13,921 nt of DNA from Acinetobacter sp. (GTDB taxonomy: Bacteria > Pseudomonadota > Gammaproteobacteria > Pseudomonadales > Moraxellaceae): contig JASLHF010000070.1 of assembly GCA_030152275.1 (NCBI GenBank), positions 1 to 13,921 of the forward strand. Direction: 5' to 3'. The notes beneath the pieces were generated by a model, which saw only the letters and a list, made by a program, of their open reading frames with translations, had not been told where the DNA came from and did no database searches. Shown one piece after another: positions 1 to 7,077 of this stretch (position 1 is its first letter; each line of letters opens with the position of its first letter). Position numbers and translations under genes: made by a program.

Positions 1-204
1 GGTTCAGATGTATTTAAAGCAATGGCGCTGGGCGCATCGGCAGTTCTAATCGGCCGCCCGGCCATTTATGGCTTGGCTGCAGCCGGCGCATTGGGTGTGG
101 CGCATGTGCTGAAGATTTTGAAGGAAGAATTTGAAATTACCATGGCCTTAATGGGAACTGCTTCGCCAAATGAAATCAATCAAGAATATATTTTTCAAAA
201 ATAG
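1..204 (+). CDS. Alpha-hydroxy-acid oxidase / L-lactate dehydrogenase-type flavoprotein, C-terminal part
   Basis: The first base is in frame, so this is the last 67 codons of a gene that begins outside the window. The residues match the C-terminal end of the FMN-dependent (S)-2-hydroxy-acid dehydrogenase/oxidase family (LldD, glycolate and lactate oxidases). GSDVFKAMALGA is the strand-helix after the last FMN-phosphate loop, IGRP closes the phosphate site, YGLAAAG follows, and the ending runs to EITMALMGT. Such enzymes oxidise L-lactate or related 2-hydroxy acids to 2-oxo acids. The IGRP-YGLA form looks closer to the general 2-hydroxy-acid oxidase group than to E. coli LldD, and the substrate cannot be decided from this fragment. 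No clear terminator follows the TAG stop. Confidence 0.85.
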   Translation, partial: GSDVFKAMALGASAVLIGRPAIYGLAAAGALGVAHVLKILKEEFEITMALMGTASPNEINQEYIFQK

Positions 205-472
205 CTAAATTAAAGGAAAATATTTTCCACAAACATGTAAAAACCGCAAAATTAGGAAATTATTTCCGGAATATGTAGACTAATATTTAGTTATAAGTTT
301 ACAGGCTGCGCGGTAAATCTAAGTTAACAAAAAATCAAACATTTTTTAATGCTTTAGACTAAGCCCTCCGATTTTAGACTTGTAAATTGATAGAATAGAC
401 ACAATCTATATAAGCAGCAGCATTGCCTTTATCCAAGACCCGAGCAACCTGCACTGCACAAGGAGTTTCCTC
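205..472 (+). promoter_or_regulatory. Palindrome-rich leuA upstream region with candidate promoter
   Basis: This 268-bp gap has no gene. It contains a perfect 14-bp palindrome GGAAAATATTTTCC (215-228), a related one GGAAATTATTTCC (255-267), and the perfect inverted repeat ACTAA-TAT-TTAGT (279-291). TTTAGACT occurs twice as a direct repeat (353-360 and 373-380). A candidate sigma-70 promoter is TTGATA (387-392), 16 bases, TATAAG (409-414), directly after the second TTTAGACT. The ribosome site AAGGAG (460-465) lies 7 bases before the leuA ATG. I found no leucine-codon-rich leader peptide or attenuator. Which protein binds these sites is unknown. Confidence 0.5.
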
Positions 473-2170
473 ATGATGTTGGCTGATCCAAGCAAAAAAT
501 ACCGCCGTATGTACCAGCGTGTCGATTTACCAGACCGCCAATGGCCAAATAACGAAATCAATAAAGCGCCGATTTGGATGAGCACCGACCTTCGTGACGG
601 CAACCAAGCTATTTTTGAACCAATGAACATTGATCAAAAATTTAAAATGTTCCAAATGTTGGTAAAAATCGGTTTCAAGCACATCGAAATCGGCTTCCCT
701 TCTGCATCGCAAATCGATTTTGATTTCACGCGTAAATTGATTGAAGAAGGCCATATTCCTGATGATGTGTATATTGAAGTCTTGGTGCAGGCGCGTGACC
801 ATTTGATTCAGCGTACATTTGAATCTTTGCAGGGCGCAAAACGCGCAATCGTGCATATCTATAATTCAAACTCACCGACTTTCCGTCAAAAAGTCTTGAA
901 TGTCGATATTGCCGGCGCTAAACAATTGGCCATCAATGCAGCGACCAAAGTCAAAGAATATGCTGCCAAACAGCCTGAAACTGAATTTATTTTCCAGTAC
1001 AGCCCAGAATGTTTCACCGCAACTGAGCTGGAAGTCGCTAAAGACGTTTGTGACGCCGTGACTGAAATCTGGGAAGCATCTGCAGACAACAAAGTAATCT
1101 TAAACTTGCCTGCAACGGTTGAAGTGTCTGGCCCGCATGTCTATGCCGACCAAATTGAATGGATGCACCGCAACATTGAACGCCGTGAAGGTGTCATTAT
1201 TTCTGTGCATTGCCACAACGACCGCGGCTGCGGCATTGCAGCGTCTGAGTTGGCGATTATGGCCGGCGCTGACCGTGTTGAAGGCTGTGTCTTCGGCAAC
1301 GGTGAACGTACAGGCAACGTAGACGTGGCCGCCATTGCCTTGAATATGTACACCCAAGGTGTGCCATGCGAATTAGATTTCTCTAACATCAATGAAATCA
1401 TCGCCACTGTTGAAGAATGCACAGGCTTGCCGGTTCATCCGCGCCATCCGTATGCAGGCGATTTGGTCTTCACCGCGTTCTCCGGTTCGCATCAGGATGC
1501 AATCAAAAAAGGCTTTGAATTCCAAAAAGACCAAGAAATGTGGGATATGCCTTACTTGCCGATCGACCCGAAAGATTTGGGCCGCGATTATGATGCCGTG
1601 ATCCGCGTCAATTCACAGTCAGGCAAAGGCGGCATCGCTTACTTGTTGGAATCTAACTACAACGTGACTTTGCCTCGCCGCTTGCAGGTAGAATTTTCTC
1701 AAGTGGTACAGCAAAAAACAGACGCCGACGGTACAGAAATTTCTGCACAAGCCATTTGGTCATTGTTCAAAGACACCTATGTGGCGGCCAAAGATGCGCA
1801 TTATTCTGCCAAGAACTACCGTTTGCACGATGAAAACGGCAAGCAAGTGATTGATTTAGATGTTGAAGTAAACGGTGAAACACAGCATTTACGCGGTGAA
1901 GGCAACGGCCCAATCTCAGCCATCTTAAATGCGCTGCAATTGCCGATTGATGTCTTGAACTATGAAGAGCGCAGCATCAGTTCCGGCGCGCATGCTAAAG
2001 CTTTGGCCTTGGTTGAGCTTCAAGTGAAAGGCACCGGAAAATCCGCTTTTGGCGCCGGTGTGCATGACAACATCGTCACATCATCGATTGAAGCAATTAT
2101 TGCTGCAACCAACCGCTTGATTGATCAAGGTGTATTGAGTACAGAACAAGTGATTGCAGCAGCGGTTTAA
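473..2170 (+). CDS. leuA: 2-isopropylmalate synthase
   Basis: The enzyme condenses acetyl-CoA with 2-oxoisovalerate to give 2-isopropylmalate, the first committed step of leucine synthesis in the cytoplasm. The 565-aa product has the HMGL-like TIM barrel, with the metal-binding and catalytic motif TDLRDGNQ (residues 38-45), HCHNDRG (246-252, metal-ligand histidines) and GNGERTGN (275-282). The C-terminal part from about residue 430 fits the LeuA dimer/allosteric domain that senses leucine. The N-terminal stretch with KYRRMYQRVDLPDRQWP and the length place it in the long LeuA group (Mycobacterium/yeast-like) rather than the roughly 520-aa E. coli type. The start is ATG at 473 (a second ATG follows at once), supported by AAGGAG 7 bases upstream. 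A hairpin terminator lies 38 bases past the stop. Confidence 0.96.
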   Translation: MMLADPSKKYRRMYQRVDLPDRQWPNNEINKAPIWMSTDLRDGNQAIFEPMNIDQKFKMFQMLVKIGFKHIEIGFPSASQIDFDFTRKLIEEGHIPDDVYIEVLVQARDHLIQRTFESLQGAKRAIVHIYNSNSPTFRQKVLNVDIAGAKQLAINAATKVKEYAAKQPETEFIFQYSPECFTATELEVAKDVCDAVTEIWEASADNKVILNLPATVEVSGPHVYADQIEWMHRNIERREGVIISVHCHNDRGCGIAASELAIMAGADRVEGCVFGNGERTGNVDVAAIALNMYTQGVPCELDFSNINEIIATVEECTGLPVHPRHPYAGDLVFTAFSGSHQDAIKKGFEFQKDQEMWDMPYLPIDPKDLGRDYDAVIRVNSQSGKGGIAYLLESNYNVTLPRRLQVEFSQVVQQKTDADGTEISAQAIWSLFKDTYVAAKDAHYSAKNYRLHDENGKQVIDLDVEVNGETQHLRGEGNGPISAILNALQLPIDVLNYEERSISSGAHAKALALVELQVKGTGKSAFGAGVHDNIVTSSIEAIIAATNRLIDQGVLSTEQVIAAAV

Positions 2171-2207
2171 GCTGATCTGACAAATCTTATCTGATAAAAA
2201 ACTTTAG

Positions 2208-2237
2208 AAAGGATACCCCAAGTGGTATCCTTTTGTT
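2208..2237 (+). terminator. Rho-independent terminator after leuA (possible attenuator before metX)
   Basis: AAAGGATACC (2208-2217) pairs perfectly with GGTATCCTTT (2224-2233) around the loop CCAAGT, and is followed by a T-rich run. It lies just past leuA and only 35 bases ahead of the metX start. I see no convincing promoter between the hairpin and metX, so metX may depend on partial read-through or on a promoter inside the 3' end of leuA. Confidence 0.8.
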
Positions 2238-2271
2238 TATTGATCCCAAAGATTTAAGGCGAATATTTCCT

Positions 2272-3432
2272 GTGTCTTTTCCATCTGACTCAGTGGGCTT
2301 AGTTACCCCGCAAAAGTTTACTTTTGAAGAGCCGTTAGAGCTCGAATGCGATCGAATTCTTCCCCGTTTTGAATTGATGGTGGAAACTTACGGTGAGTTA
2401 AATGCCGATAAGTCCAATGCTGTATTAATCTGCCATGCCTTATCTGGGCACCATCACGCTGCCGGCTATCACCATGAAGATGATAAGAAACCGGGCTGGT
2501 GGGATGCCTGTATTGGCCCGGGCAAAGCCATCGACACCTCCAAGTTTTTTGTGGTTGCGCTAAATAATATTGGCGGCTGCAGCGGTTCAACAGGCCCGAC
2601 CTCGCCCAATCCTGAAAATGAAAACCGTCCATATGGCCCAGATTTTCCATTGGTGACGGTTCGTGACTGGGTTAAAACTCAGGCCATGCTGTCAGACCGT
2701 ATGGGCATTGCGCAGTGGTACGCGATTGTTGGCGGTTCTTTGGGCGGCATGCAGGCGCTGCAGTGGTCTGTGGATTATCCTGACCGGCTGCAAAAATGCG
2801 TAATCATTGCCAGCGCGCCTAAACTGTCTGCACAGAATATTGCCTTTAACGAAGTGGCGCGCCAGTCCATCCTGTCAGACCCAGACTTCCACCACGGGCG
2901 TTATCTGGAAAATGACAGCTATCCAAAGCGCGGGCTGATTTTAGCGCGCATGGTGGGCCATATTACCTATCTGTCTGAAGAAGCCATGAAGCAGAAATTT
3001 GGCCGTGATTTGAAATCCGGCAAATTTATGTACGGCTTTGATGTCGAATTTCAGGTCGAAAGCTATCTGCGTTATCAAGGCGAGCAGTTCAGCCGCAATT
3101 TTGACGCCAACACTTATCTGATTATGACCAAGGCTTTGGACTACTTTGATCCGGCGCGCGAGTATGAACTGTCATTGAAAAAAGCGATGGATAATACCAA
3201 ATGCCGCTTCTTGGTCGTTTCATTTACCACCGACTGGCGCTTCAGTCCACAGCGCTCGCAAGAGATTGTGGATGCCCTAATCAGCAGCCATAAGCCGGTC
3301 AGCTACGTTGACATTGATGCAGAACAGGGACATGACTCCTTCTTGTTCCCTATTCCTTTATATGTCAAATCTTTACGCGCTTTTTTAGGCGGTGAAGAAC
3401 AGCTGAAATCGACCCTTGTGGAGAAGCAATAA
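2272..3432 (+). CDS. metX: Homoserine O-acyltransferase MetX
   Basis: An alpha/beta-hydrolase-fold enzyme of 386 aa that transfers an acyl group to the hydroxyl of L-homoserine, opening methionine synthesis. The triad is visible: nucleophile Ser156 in GGSLGGMQ, Asp321 in TTDW and His354 in QGHDSF. LNNIGGCSGSTGPTSPNP near residues 98-114 is the conserved MetX segment. The reading frame is open upstream to a TTG at 2233, but that lies inside the terminator hairpin. The GTG at 2272 gives the family-typical start MSFPSDSVGL, with AAGG (2256-2259) 12 bases ahead. The acyl donor is not settled by sequence alone: many MetX use acetyl-CoA, but Acinetobacter MetX has been reported to use succinyl-CoA. 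The stop TAATG overlaps metW by one base. Confidence 0.93.
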   Translation: MSFPSDSVGLVTPQKFTFEEPLELECDRILPRFELMVETYGELNADKSNAVLICHALSGHHHAAGYHHEDDKKPGWWDACIGPGKAIDTSKFFVVALNNIGGCSGSTGPTSPNPENENRPYGPDFPLVTVRDWVKTQAMLSDRMGIAQWYAIVGGSLGGMQALQWSVDYPDRLQKCVIIASAPKLSAQNIAFNEVARQSILSDPDFHHGRYLENDSYPKRGLILARMVGHITYLSEEAMKQKFGRDLKSGKFMYGFDVEFQVESYLRYQGEQFSRNFDANTYLIMTKALDYFDPAREYELSLKKAMDNTKCRFLVVSFTTDWRFSPQRSQEIVDALISSHKPVSYVDIDAEQGHDSFLFPIPLYVKSLRAFLGGEEQLKSTLVEKQ

Positions 3433-4025
3433 TGCGTATTGACCATCAACTTGCAGAGAAGTGGATCAAGCCGGATTCTAAGGTTTTAGACTTGGGCTGC
3501 GGTGACGGCGAGCTGCTTGCACACATGAGCAAAAAGCATAATATCCGCGCTTATGGCTTAGAACTTGATCAAGAAAAGATTGCAATTGCGATCAGCCGCG
3601 GGTTAAATATTATCCAGCAGGATTTAAATTTGGGTTTAAGCCGCTTTGCCGACCAGTCATTTGATTATGTGGTCATGGCACAGGCTTTACAGGCCGTAGA
3701 TGCGCCGGATGTTTTATTAAGAGACATGGTGCGCGTGGGGAAACAGGCAATTATTACCTTTCCAAACTTTGCGCATTGGAAGACACGTTCTTTCTTAGCC
3801 TTAAAGGGAATGATGCCGGTTTCAGATGCATTGCCTTATATGTGGTATAACACGCCCAATATTCATTTATGTACCTTCCGCGATTTTGAAGCGCTCTGCG
3901 CTGAAAATAATATCCGGATTATTAACCGACTTGCCGTGAATGGGGATCAGCAAGGCAGTTTACTGAGTAAACATGTCCCAAATCTGTTTGGTGAAGTCGC
4001 AATTTATCGAGTGAGCGCTATATGA
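3432..4025 (+). CDS. metW: Methionine biosynthesis protein MetW
   Basis: A 197-aa class I SAM-dependent methyltransferase-fold protein. Motif I is VLDLGCGDGEL (residues 18-28), the acidic residue ending strand 2 is in GLELD (42-46), and FDYVVMAQALQ (78-87) is the motif IV region. MetW proteins are encoded next to MetX in many proteobacteria and are needed with it for methionine synthesis in several of them. The proposed role is support or control of MetX rather than a proven methylation. The start ATG shares its A with the metX stop, so translation is probably coupled and the two proteins made together. The stop overlaps the next gene by four bases. Confidence 0.93.
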   Translation: MRIDHQLAEKWIKPDSKVLDLGCGDGELLAHMSKKHNIRAYGLELDQEKIAIAISRGLNIIQQDLNLGLSRFADQSFDYVVMAQALQAVDAPDVLLRDMVRVGKQAIITFPNFAHWKTRSFLALKGMMPVSDALPYMWYNTPNIHLCTFRDFEALCAENNIRIINRLAVNGDQQGSLLSKHVPNLFGEVAIYRVSAI

Positions 4026-4612
4026 AAAAATTATTATTAGGCACAACATTGCTGGCTGGATTATTTACTGTTCAAGCCCATGCGGACTATGTTGCTCCTG
4101 CGCCATCTGTTGCAAGCCAAGCTGCTCAGTATTCAGTCATGGACATTAACAGCTTGACCAAAGCAGCCAAAGCAGGTCAAGCCGGCGCACAATTTTACCT
4201 AGGCACAAAGTACCAATACGGTAAAGATGTTGCCAAAGATGAACGTCAGGCTTTCGCATGGTTCAAAGCGGCGGCTGATCAAGGCCTTTCTGCTGCTCAG
4301 CTCAATGTTGGCCGTATGCTTGCAGACGGCATGGGTACGAAGAAAGATGAAACGTTAGCTCGTCAATACTTTGAAAAAGCTGCCAGCCGCGGCGACAACC
4401 GCGCCAGCTTCAATTTGGCGATGATGGAAGAGCAAAAGAAAAACTACGTTGGCGCATACCAATGGTATGAGCTGTCTACACGTGACGGCATGCTGGACAA
4501 TAAGGTAATTACTTTATCTGAAGGGAAGAAAACAGCATTGGCTGCCAACTTAACGCAAGATCAAATTCGTCAAGCGCGTGACCGTGCTGACAAATGGATT
4601 CAGGCGCAGTAA
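4022..4612 (+). CDS. Exported Sel1-like repeat protein
   Basis: A 196-aa protein with a clear Sec signal peptide: KK at residues 2-3, a hydrophobic core LLLGTTLLAGLF, and AHA before a likely cut after residue 21. The mature part holds about three Sel1/TPR-like repeats of roughly 35 residues: near 54-88 (ending FKAAADQG), 89-124 (ending FEKAASRG) and 125-156 (ending YELSTRDG). Sel1 repeats form alpha-solenoids that bind other proteins, here presumably in the periplasm; no enzymatic motif is seen. The ATG overlaps the metW stop as ATGA, so it looks translationally coupled to the metXW pair, and a strong terminator follows. Whether it has any link to methionine synthesis is unknown; it may simply ride in the transcript. 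Confidence 0.9.
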   Translation: MKKLLLGTTLLAGLFTVQAHADYVAPAPSVASQAAQYSVMDINSLTKAAKAGQAGAQFYLGTKYQYGKDVAKDERQAFAWFKAAADQGLSAAQLNVGRMLADGMGTKKDETLARQYFEKAASRGDNRASFNLAMMEEQKKNYVGAYQWYELSTRDGMLDNKVITLSEGKKTALAANLTQDQIRQARDRADKWIQAQ

Positions 4613-4627
4613 GTTCTGCCTGATTCT

Positions 4628-4653
4628 AAAAAGCACCTTCGGGTGCTTTTTTT
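4628..4653. terminator. Bidirectional terminator with TTCG tetraloop
   Basis: AAAAAGCACC (4628-4637), loop TTCG, GGTGCTTTTT and further T's. The A run on the left gives a T run on the other strand, so the hairpin can end both the metXW-Sel1 transcript and the convergent GNAT gene, whose stop is at 4667. Confidence 0.92.
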
Positions 4654-4666
4654 GGCTCGAATGTTT

Positions 4667-5149
4667 TCAGTTTTCACACTGTACTTCGTCCGGTTTTAAG
4701 TCTTTACGCATTTGGATAAAGCGTAAGCCGCTGCTTTCTATCAGCGCTGACACTGCATGAAATCCAAATCTTTCATATATAGGCTGCGCCGCGCAGCTGG
4801 AATTTACACTGATGCTTTCTACGCCTAATCCAAACATAGCGTATTGAGCAAAGCGCCATAATTTACCGCCAATGCCTTGTCTAAGCACAAACTGCGCAGT
4901 AAAAAAATGAATCAAATGTCCCGACGCGTTAAATGCAATGATGCCCAAAATCTGCTGATCCGGCGCATAAACATAATAGTGTACAGATTCATTCTCTATT
5001 AACGCAGTGATTGCCTGCTGATTCAGTTTCTCCTGCCCTTGGCTGTTTACAGCAAAATCGTCAAGATAAGGAAAGATCAGCGCAGCAATTTCAGCAGCGT
5101 CCTCATATGCTGCTGGACGGATATGTTTTGAATGCGCTGTTAACTTCAT
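4667..5149 (-). CDS. GNAT-family N-acetyltransferase
   Basis: A 160-aa single-domain protein of the GNAT superfamily, which moves the acetyl group of acetyl-CoA to an amine. The start HIRPAAYEDAAEIAALI is the usual alpha1 region. LGIIAFN (68-74) and HFFTAQFVLRQGIGGKL (81-97) give strands beta4-beta5 and the acetyl-CoA pyrophosphate loop RQGIGG. SISVNSSCAAQPIYERFGF is the closing motif B with the family-typical YERFGF. The architecture resembles small ElaA/YafP-like acetyltransferases; the acceptor cannot be told. The gene stands alone, convergent with the Sel1 gene and divergent from rdgB. Its ribosome site is weak. Confidence 0.85.
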   Translation of the reverse strand: MKLTAHSKHIRPAAYEDAAEIAALIFPYLDDFAVNSQGQEKLNQQAITALIENESVHYYVYAPDQQILGIIAFNASGHLIHFFTAQFVLRQGIGGKLWRFAQYAMFGLGVESISVNSSCAAQPIYERFGFHAVSALIESSGLRFIQMRKDLKPDEVQCEN

Positions 5150-5273
5150 CGCTACAGTCCCAAATCTGATGCCTCTGTTTATGCAAGTTAATCTAGGTGA
5201 AAGATTATGTGCGTTCGTCCAGAAGAAATACGTTAAAATACAGCATTATCTTCATTTGCATGGGCACAATACA

Positions 5274-5897
5274 ATGTCTTCAACAGATTGGCTATCCCAA
5301 GGCACGCTTGTTTTAGCAAGCAATAACAAAGGCAAAATTGCCGAATTTGAAAAAATGTTTGCCGAACTGAAACTTCCGGTAGAAGTGATTCCTCAGGGTA
5401 AATTGAATATTGAAGACGCCATCGAAGACGGCCTAAGCTTTGTTGAAAATGCCATCATTAAAGCCCGCCATGCATCTAAAATTTCAGGCAAACCGGCCAT
5501 TGCCGATGATTCTGGTATTTGTGTCCCGGTCTTAGGCGGCGCGCCCGGCATTTATTCTGCACGCTTTGCCGGCGAGCACGGCAATGATGCGGCCAATAAT
5601 GAAAAACTGCTGCATAAACTGAAGCCGCTGCGCAAAGACGGTGAAGCTATTGAAGGCATGTTTGTGTGCGTTCTGGCGCTGGTGCAGCATGCGGAAGACC
5701 CGCTGCCGCAAATTTTCCAAGGCATTTGGACAGGTGAAGTGATGGAAGCGCCACGCGGTGAAAATGGCTTTGGCTATGATCCGCTGTTTTGGCTGCCGGA
5801 ACTGAATGTCTCTAGCGCGGAATTATCAAAGGAAGAAAAAAATAAAATCAGCCACCGCGGTCAGGCAATGAAACTGTTTAAAGACAGTTTGAAATAA
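5274..5897 (+). CDS. rdgB: dITP/XTP pyrophosphatase (Ham1/RdgB)
   Basis: This 207-aa Ham1-family enzyme hydrolyses non-canonical purine triphosphates (dITP, ITP, XTP) to monophosphates plus pyrophosphate, keeping deaminated bases out of DNA and RNA. Diagnostic motifs are LASNNKGK (14-21), IADDSG (76-81, catalytic acid), GENGFGYDPLF (162-172) and SHRGQA (193-198). The frame is open up to an ATG at 5169, but the first 35 residues of that version are unlike the family. The ATG at 5274 puts the conserved core about 14 residues in, as usual, so I take it despite the lack of a clear Shine-Dalgarno sequence. The gene appears monocistronic. Confidence 0.94.
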   Translation: MSSTDWLSQGTLVLASNNKGKIAEFEKMFAELKLPVEVIPQGKLNIEDAIEDGLSFVENAIIKARHASKISGKPAIADDSGICVPVLGGAPGIYSARFAGEHGNDAANNEKLLHKLKPLRKDGEAIEGMFVCVLALVQHAEDPLPQIFQGIWTGEVMEAPRGENGFGYDPLFWLPELNVSSAELSKEEKNKISHRGQAMKLFKDSLK

Positions 5898-5910
5898 GCG
5901 CTTTATTTAT

Positions 5911-6035
5911 CCGCTCTCCTTTTAGGAGAGCGGGAAGGATTGCATCGCGAAGGAAGCAATCAAGAAATTAAACCGCAAACTGCATTCTCCATGGGTATTT
6001 GACTACAGCCCTTTTCTTGAAAGGGAGAGGAACCT
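5911..6035. repeat. Intergenic cluster of three hairpins, possible dispersed repeat element
   Basis: Three inverted repeats follow one another between the convergent rdgB and permease genes. CCGCTCTCCT (5911-5920) pairs with AGGAGAGCGG (5924-5933). GATTGC (5938-5943) pairs with GCAATC (5956-5961). CCCTTT (6009-6014) pairs with AAAGGG (6020-6025). The right end GGGAGAGG (6023-6030) also roughly complements the CTCTCC near the left end, so the block may fold as one unit. No long T run follows, so it is a poor classical terminator. It resembles REP-like or MITE-like intergenic elements, but copies elsewhere in the genome would be needed to show that. Confidence 0.5.
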
Positions 6036-6059
6036 TTGTGTTTATTTATAATCTCTACA

Positions 6060-6964
6060 TTATAAATGCAGAATGAGTCCATACACGGTCACCACAATAC
6101 AGCTCATGATGGTGCCCGATGCGATATAGCGCGCAGAAACGCCCGTGCCTTGATAATGGGTTTCAAGCGCCACGATATTGGCAGCCGGCGGCAGGCAGAA
6201 CAGCATAAACATCACGCCAATATATTTTTCAATCTGTGGAATCGGAATTAGCCAATAGGTCAGGCTGCAAATGACAGCGCCCACTATAAGCTTCATCGCA
6301 AATATCCGGCTGCTGTTGAGCAAATCGACCCACTGCACCTTGGTTTGACGCAGCCACATGCCCAATACACACATGCCGGTAAAGCTCATTCCAATTTTGG
6401 CAGCGTGATACAGCATATCCAGCACATGGTGCTGTTCAAGATGCTGTAATCCAATCAGGCGGCATAGCCCTGCAATAATCAGCGCAAAGAGACCGGAGGC
6501 GACATCGCCACTTTTTTAGCGACATTTTGCCAAGAAAGCTTTTCGGAACTCACCGCCATCACGGCCCACATATTGCCAAAAACCGATCCGCCCACATACA
6601 GCGCCACCATCGCTGCGCTAATTTCTGGCCCAAATAACGCCAATGCAAATGGAAATCCCAGCCAAGCCAAATTCAAATAGCTGACACATAATGCACGCAG
6701 ATTATCTTTCAAAATCCTTCGGAACAGATAAAACATGATGATGGCGACACTAAAGCTGAACAGCATCAGCGCCAAACTGCCTGCTTGGTAAAACACCATG
6801 TTATAAATAATGACCGCTGGAATAAAACAGCGGGCCAATAGACTGGAAAAAATGGCTTTGAGTGAGGCTGTTCCTGCAATTGAAGCTAATCCCAGTCCGC
6901 ATAAAAAACCAAATACCGGAAGAAGAAACGCCACTGCACTGCCCTCATGAATGATTGCAAGCAT
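6060..6964 (-). pseudogene. AEC-family (auxin efflux carrier-type) permease, frameshifted
   Basis: Two - strand reading frames together make one permease. The first half starts at MLAIIHEGSAVAFLLPVFGFLCGL (ATG 6964-6962) and ends at a premature TGA (6479-6481). The second half continues one frame over, through LFALIIAGL to the stop at 6060. One inserted base would restore about 301 aa, the normal AEC length, with some ten membrane segments. The likely indel site is between 6491 and 6517. A run of six A's (coding strand; T's at 6512-6517) is the prime suspect: a seventh A gives AKKSGDVASGLFALIIAG without a break. AEC permeases move organic anions; this substrate is unknown. It is either a true pseudogene, a slippage variant or a sequencing error. 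The first half is also open upstream to 7147 inside tatA, but that extension is not permease-like. Confidence 0.82.
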
Positions 6965-7002
6965 AGTAACACTGAATACTGAGCCATACCGCCTGTCTTT
7001 AA

Positions 7003-7018
7003 ACTGCAATATTGCAGT
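7003..7018. promoter_or_regulatory. Perfect 16-bp palindrome in the permease-tatA divergent gap
   Basis: ACTGCAATATTGCAGT reads the same on both strands, with no spacer or mismatch. It lies 38 bp upstream of the permease ATG and 59 bp upstream of tatA, a position suited to a dimeric repressor or activator serving either gene. Each arm contains TTGCAG, which could double as a weak -35 element. No regulator gene is adjacent. Confidence 0.55.
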
Positions 7019-7077
7019 CACCGCGCTGTCATATCGAACTGCTGAAATGTGCTGAAGATCAATAAAAGGATAACAAG

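Noticed and set aside
415..472. Leucine leader peptide or attenuator ahead of leuA
   Set aside because: There is no short frame with a run of leucine codons and no terminator hairpin in the leader.
1141..1422. Antisense open frames inside leuA and other genes
   Set aside because: They are by-products of codon bias on the opposite strand, without ribosome sites or family likeness.
2233..2271. Longer metX beginning at TTG 2233
   Set aside because: The start would lie inside the leuA terminator hairpin, has no ribosome site, and adds 13 residues not expected for MetX. The GTG at 2272 gives the family-like N terminus.
2171..2271. SAM riboswitch ahead of metX
   Set aside because: The space is taken by the leuA terminator, and the conserved riboswitch core and helices are not visible.
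5169..5273. Longer rdgB beginning at ATG 5169
   Set aside because: The extra 35 residues do not resemble Ham1/RdgB proteins, and the ATG at 5274 gives the usual length of 207 aa.
6510..6520. Programmed -1 frameshift in the permease at the A6 run
   Set aside because: The codon phase is AAA AAA G rather than A AAA AAG, and AEC permeases are not known to be recoded. An indel is simpler.
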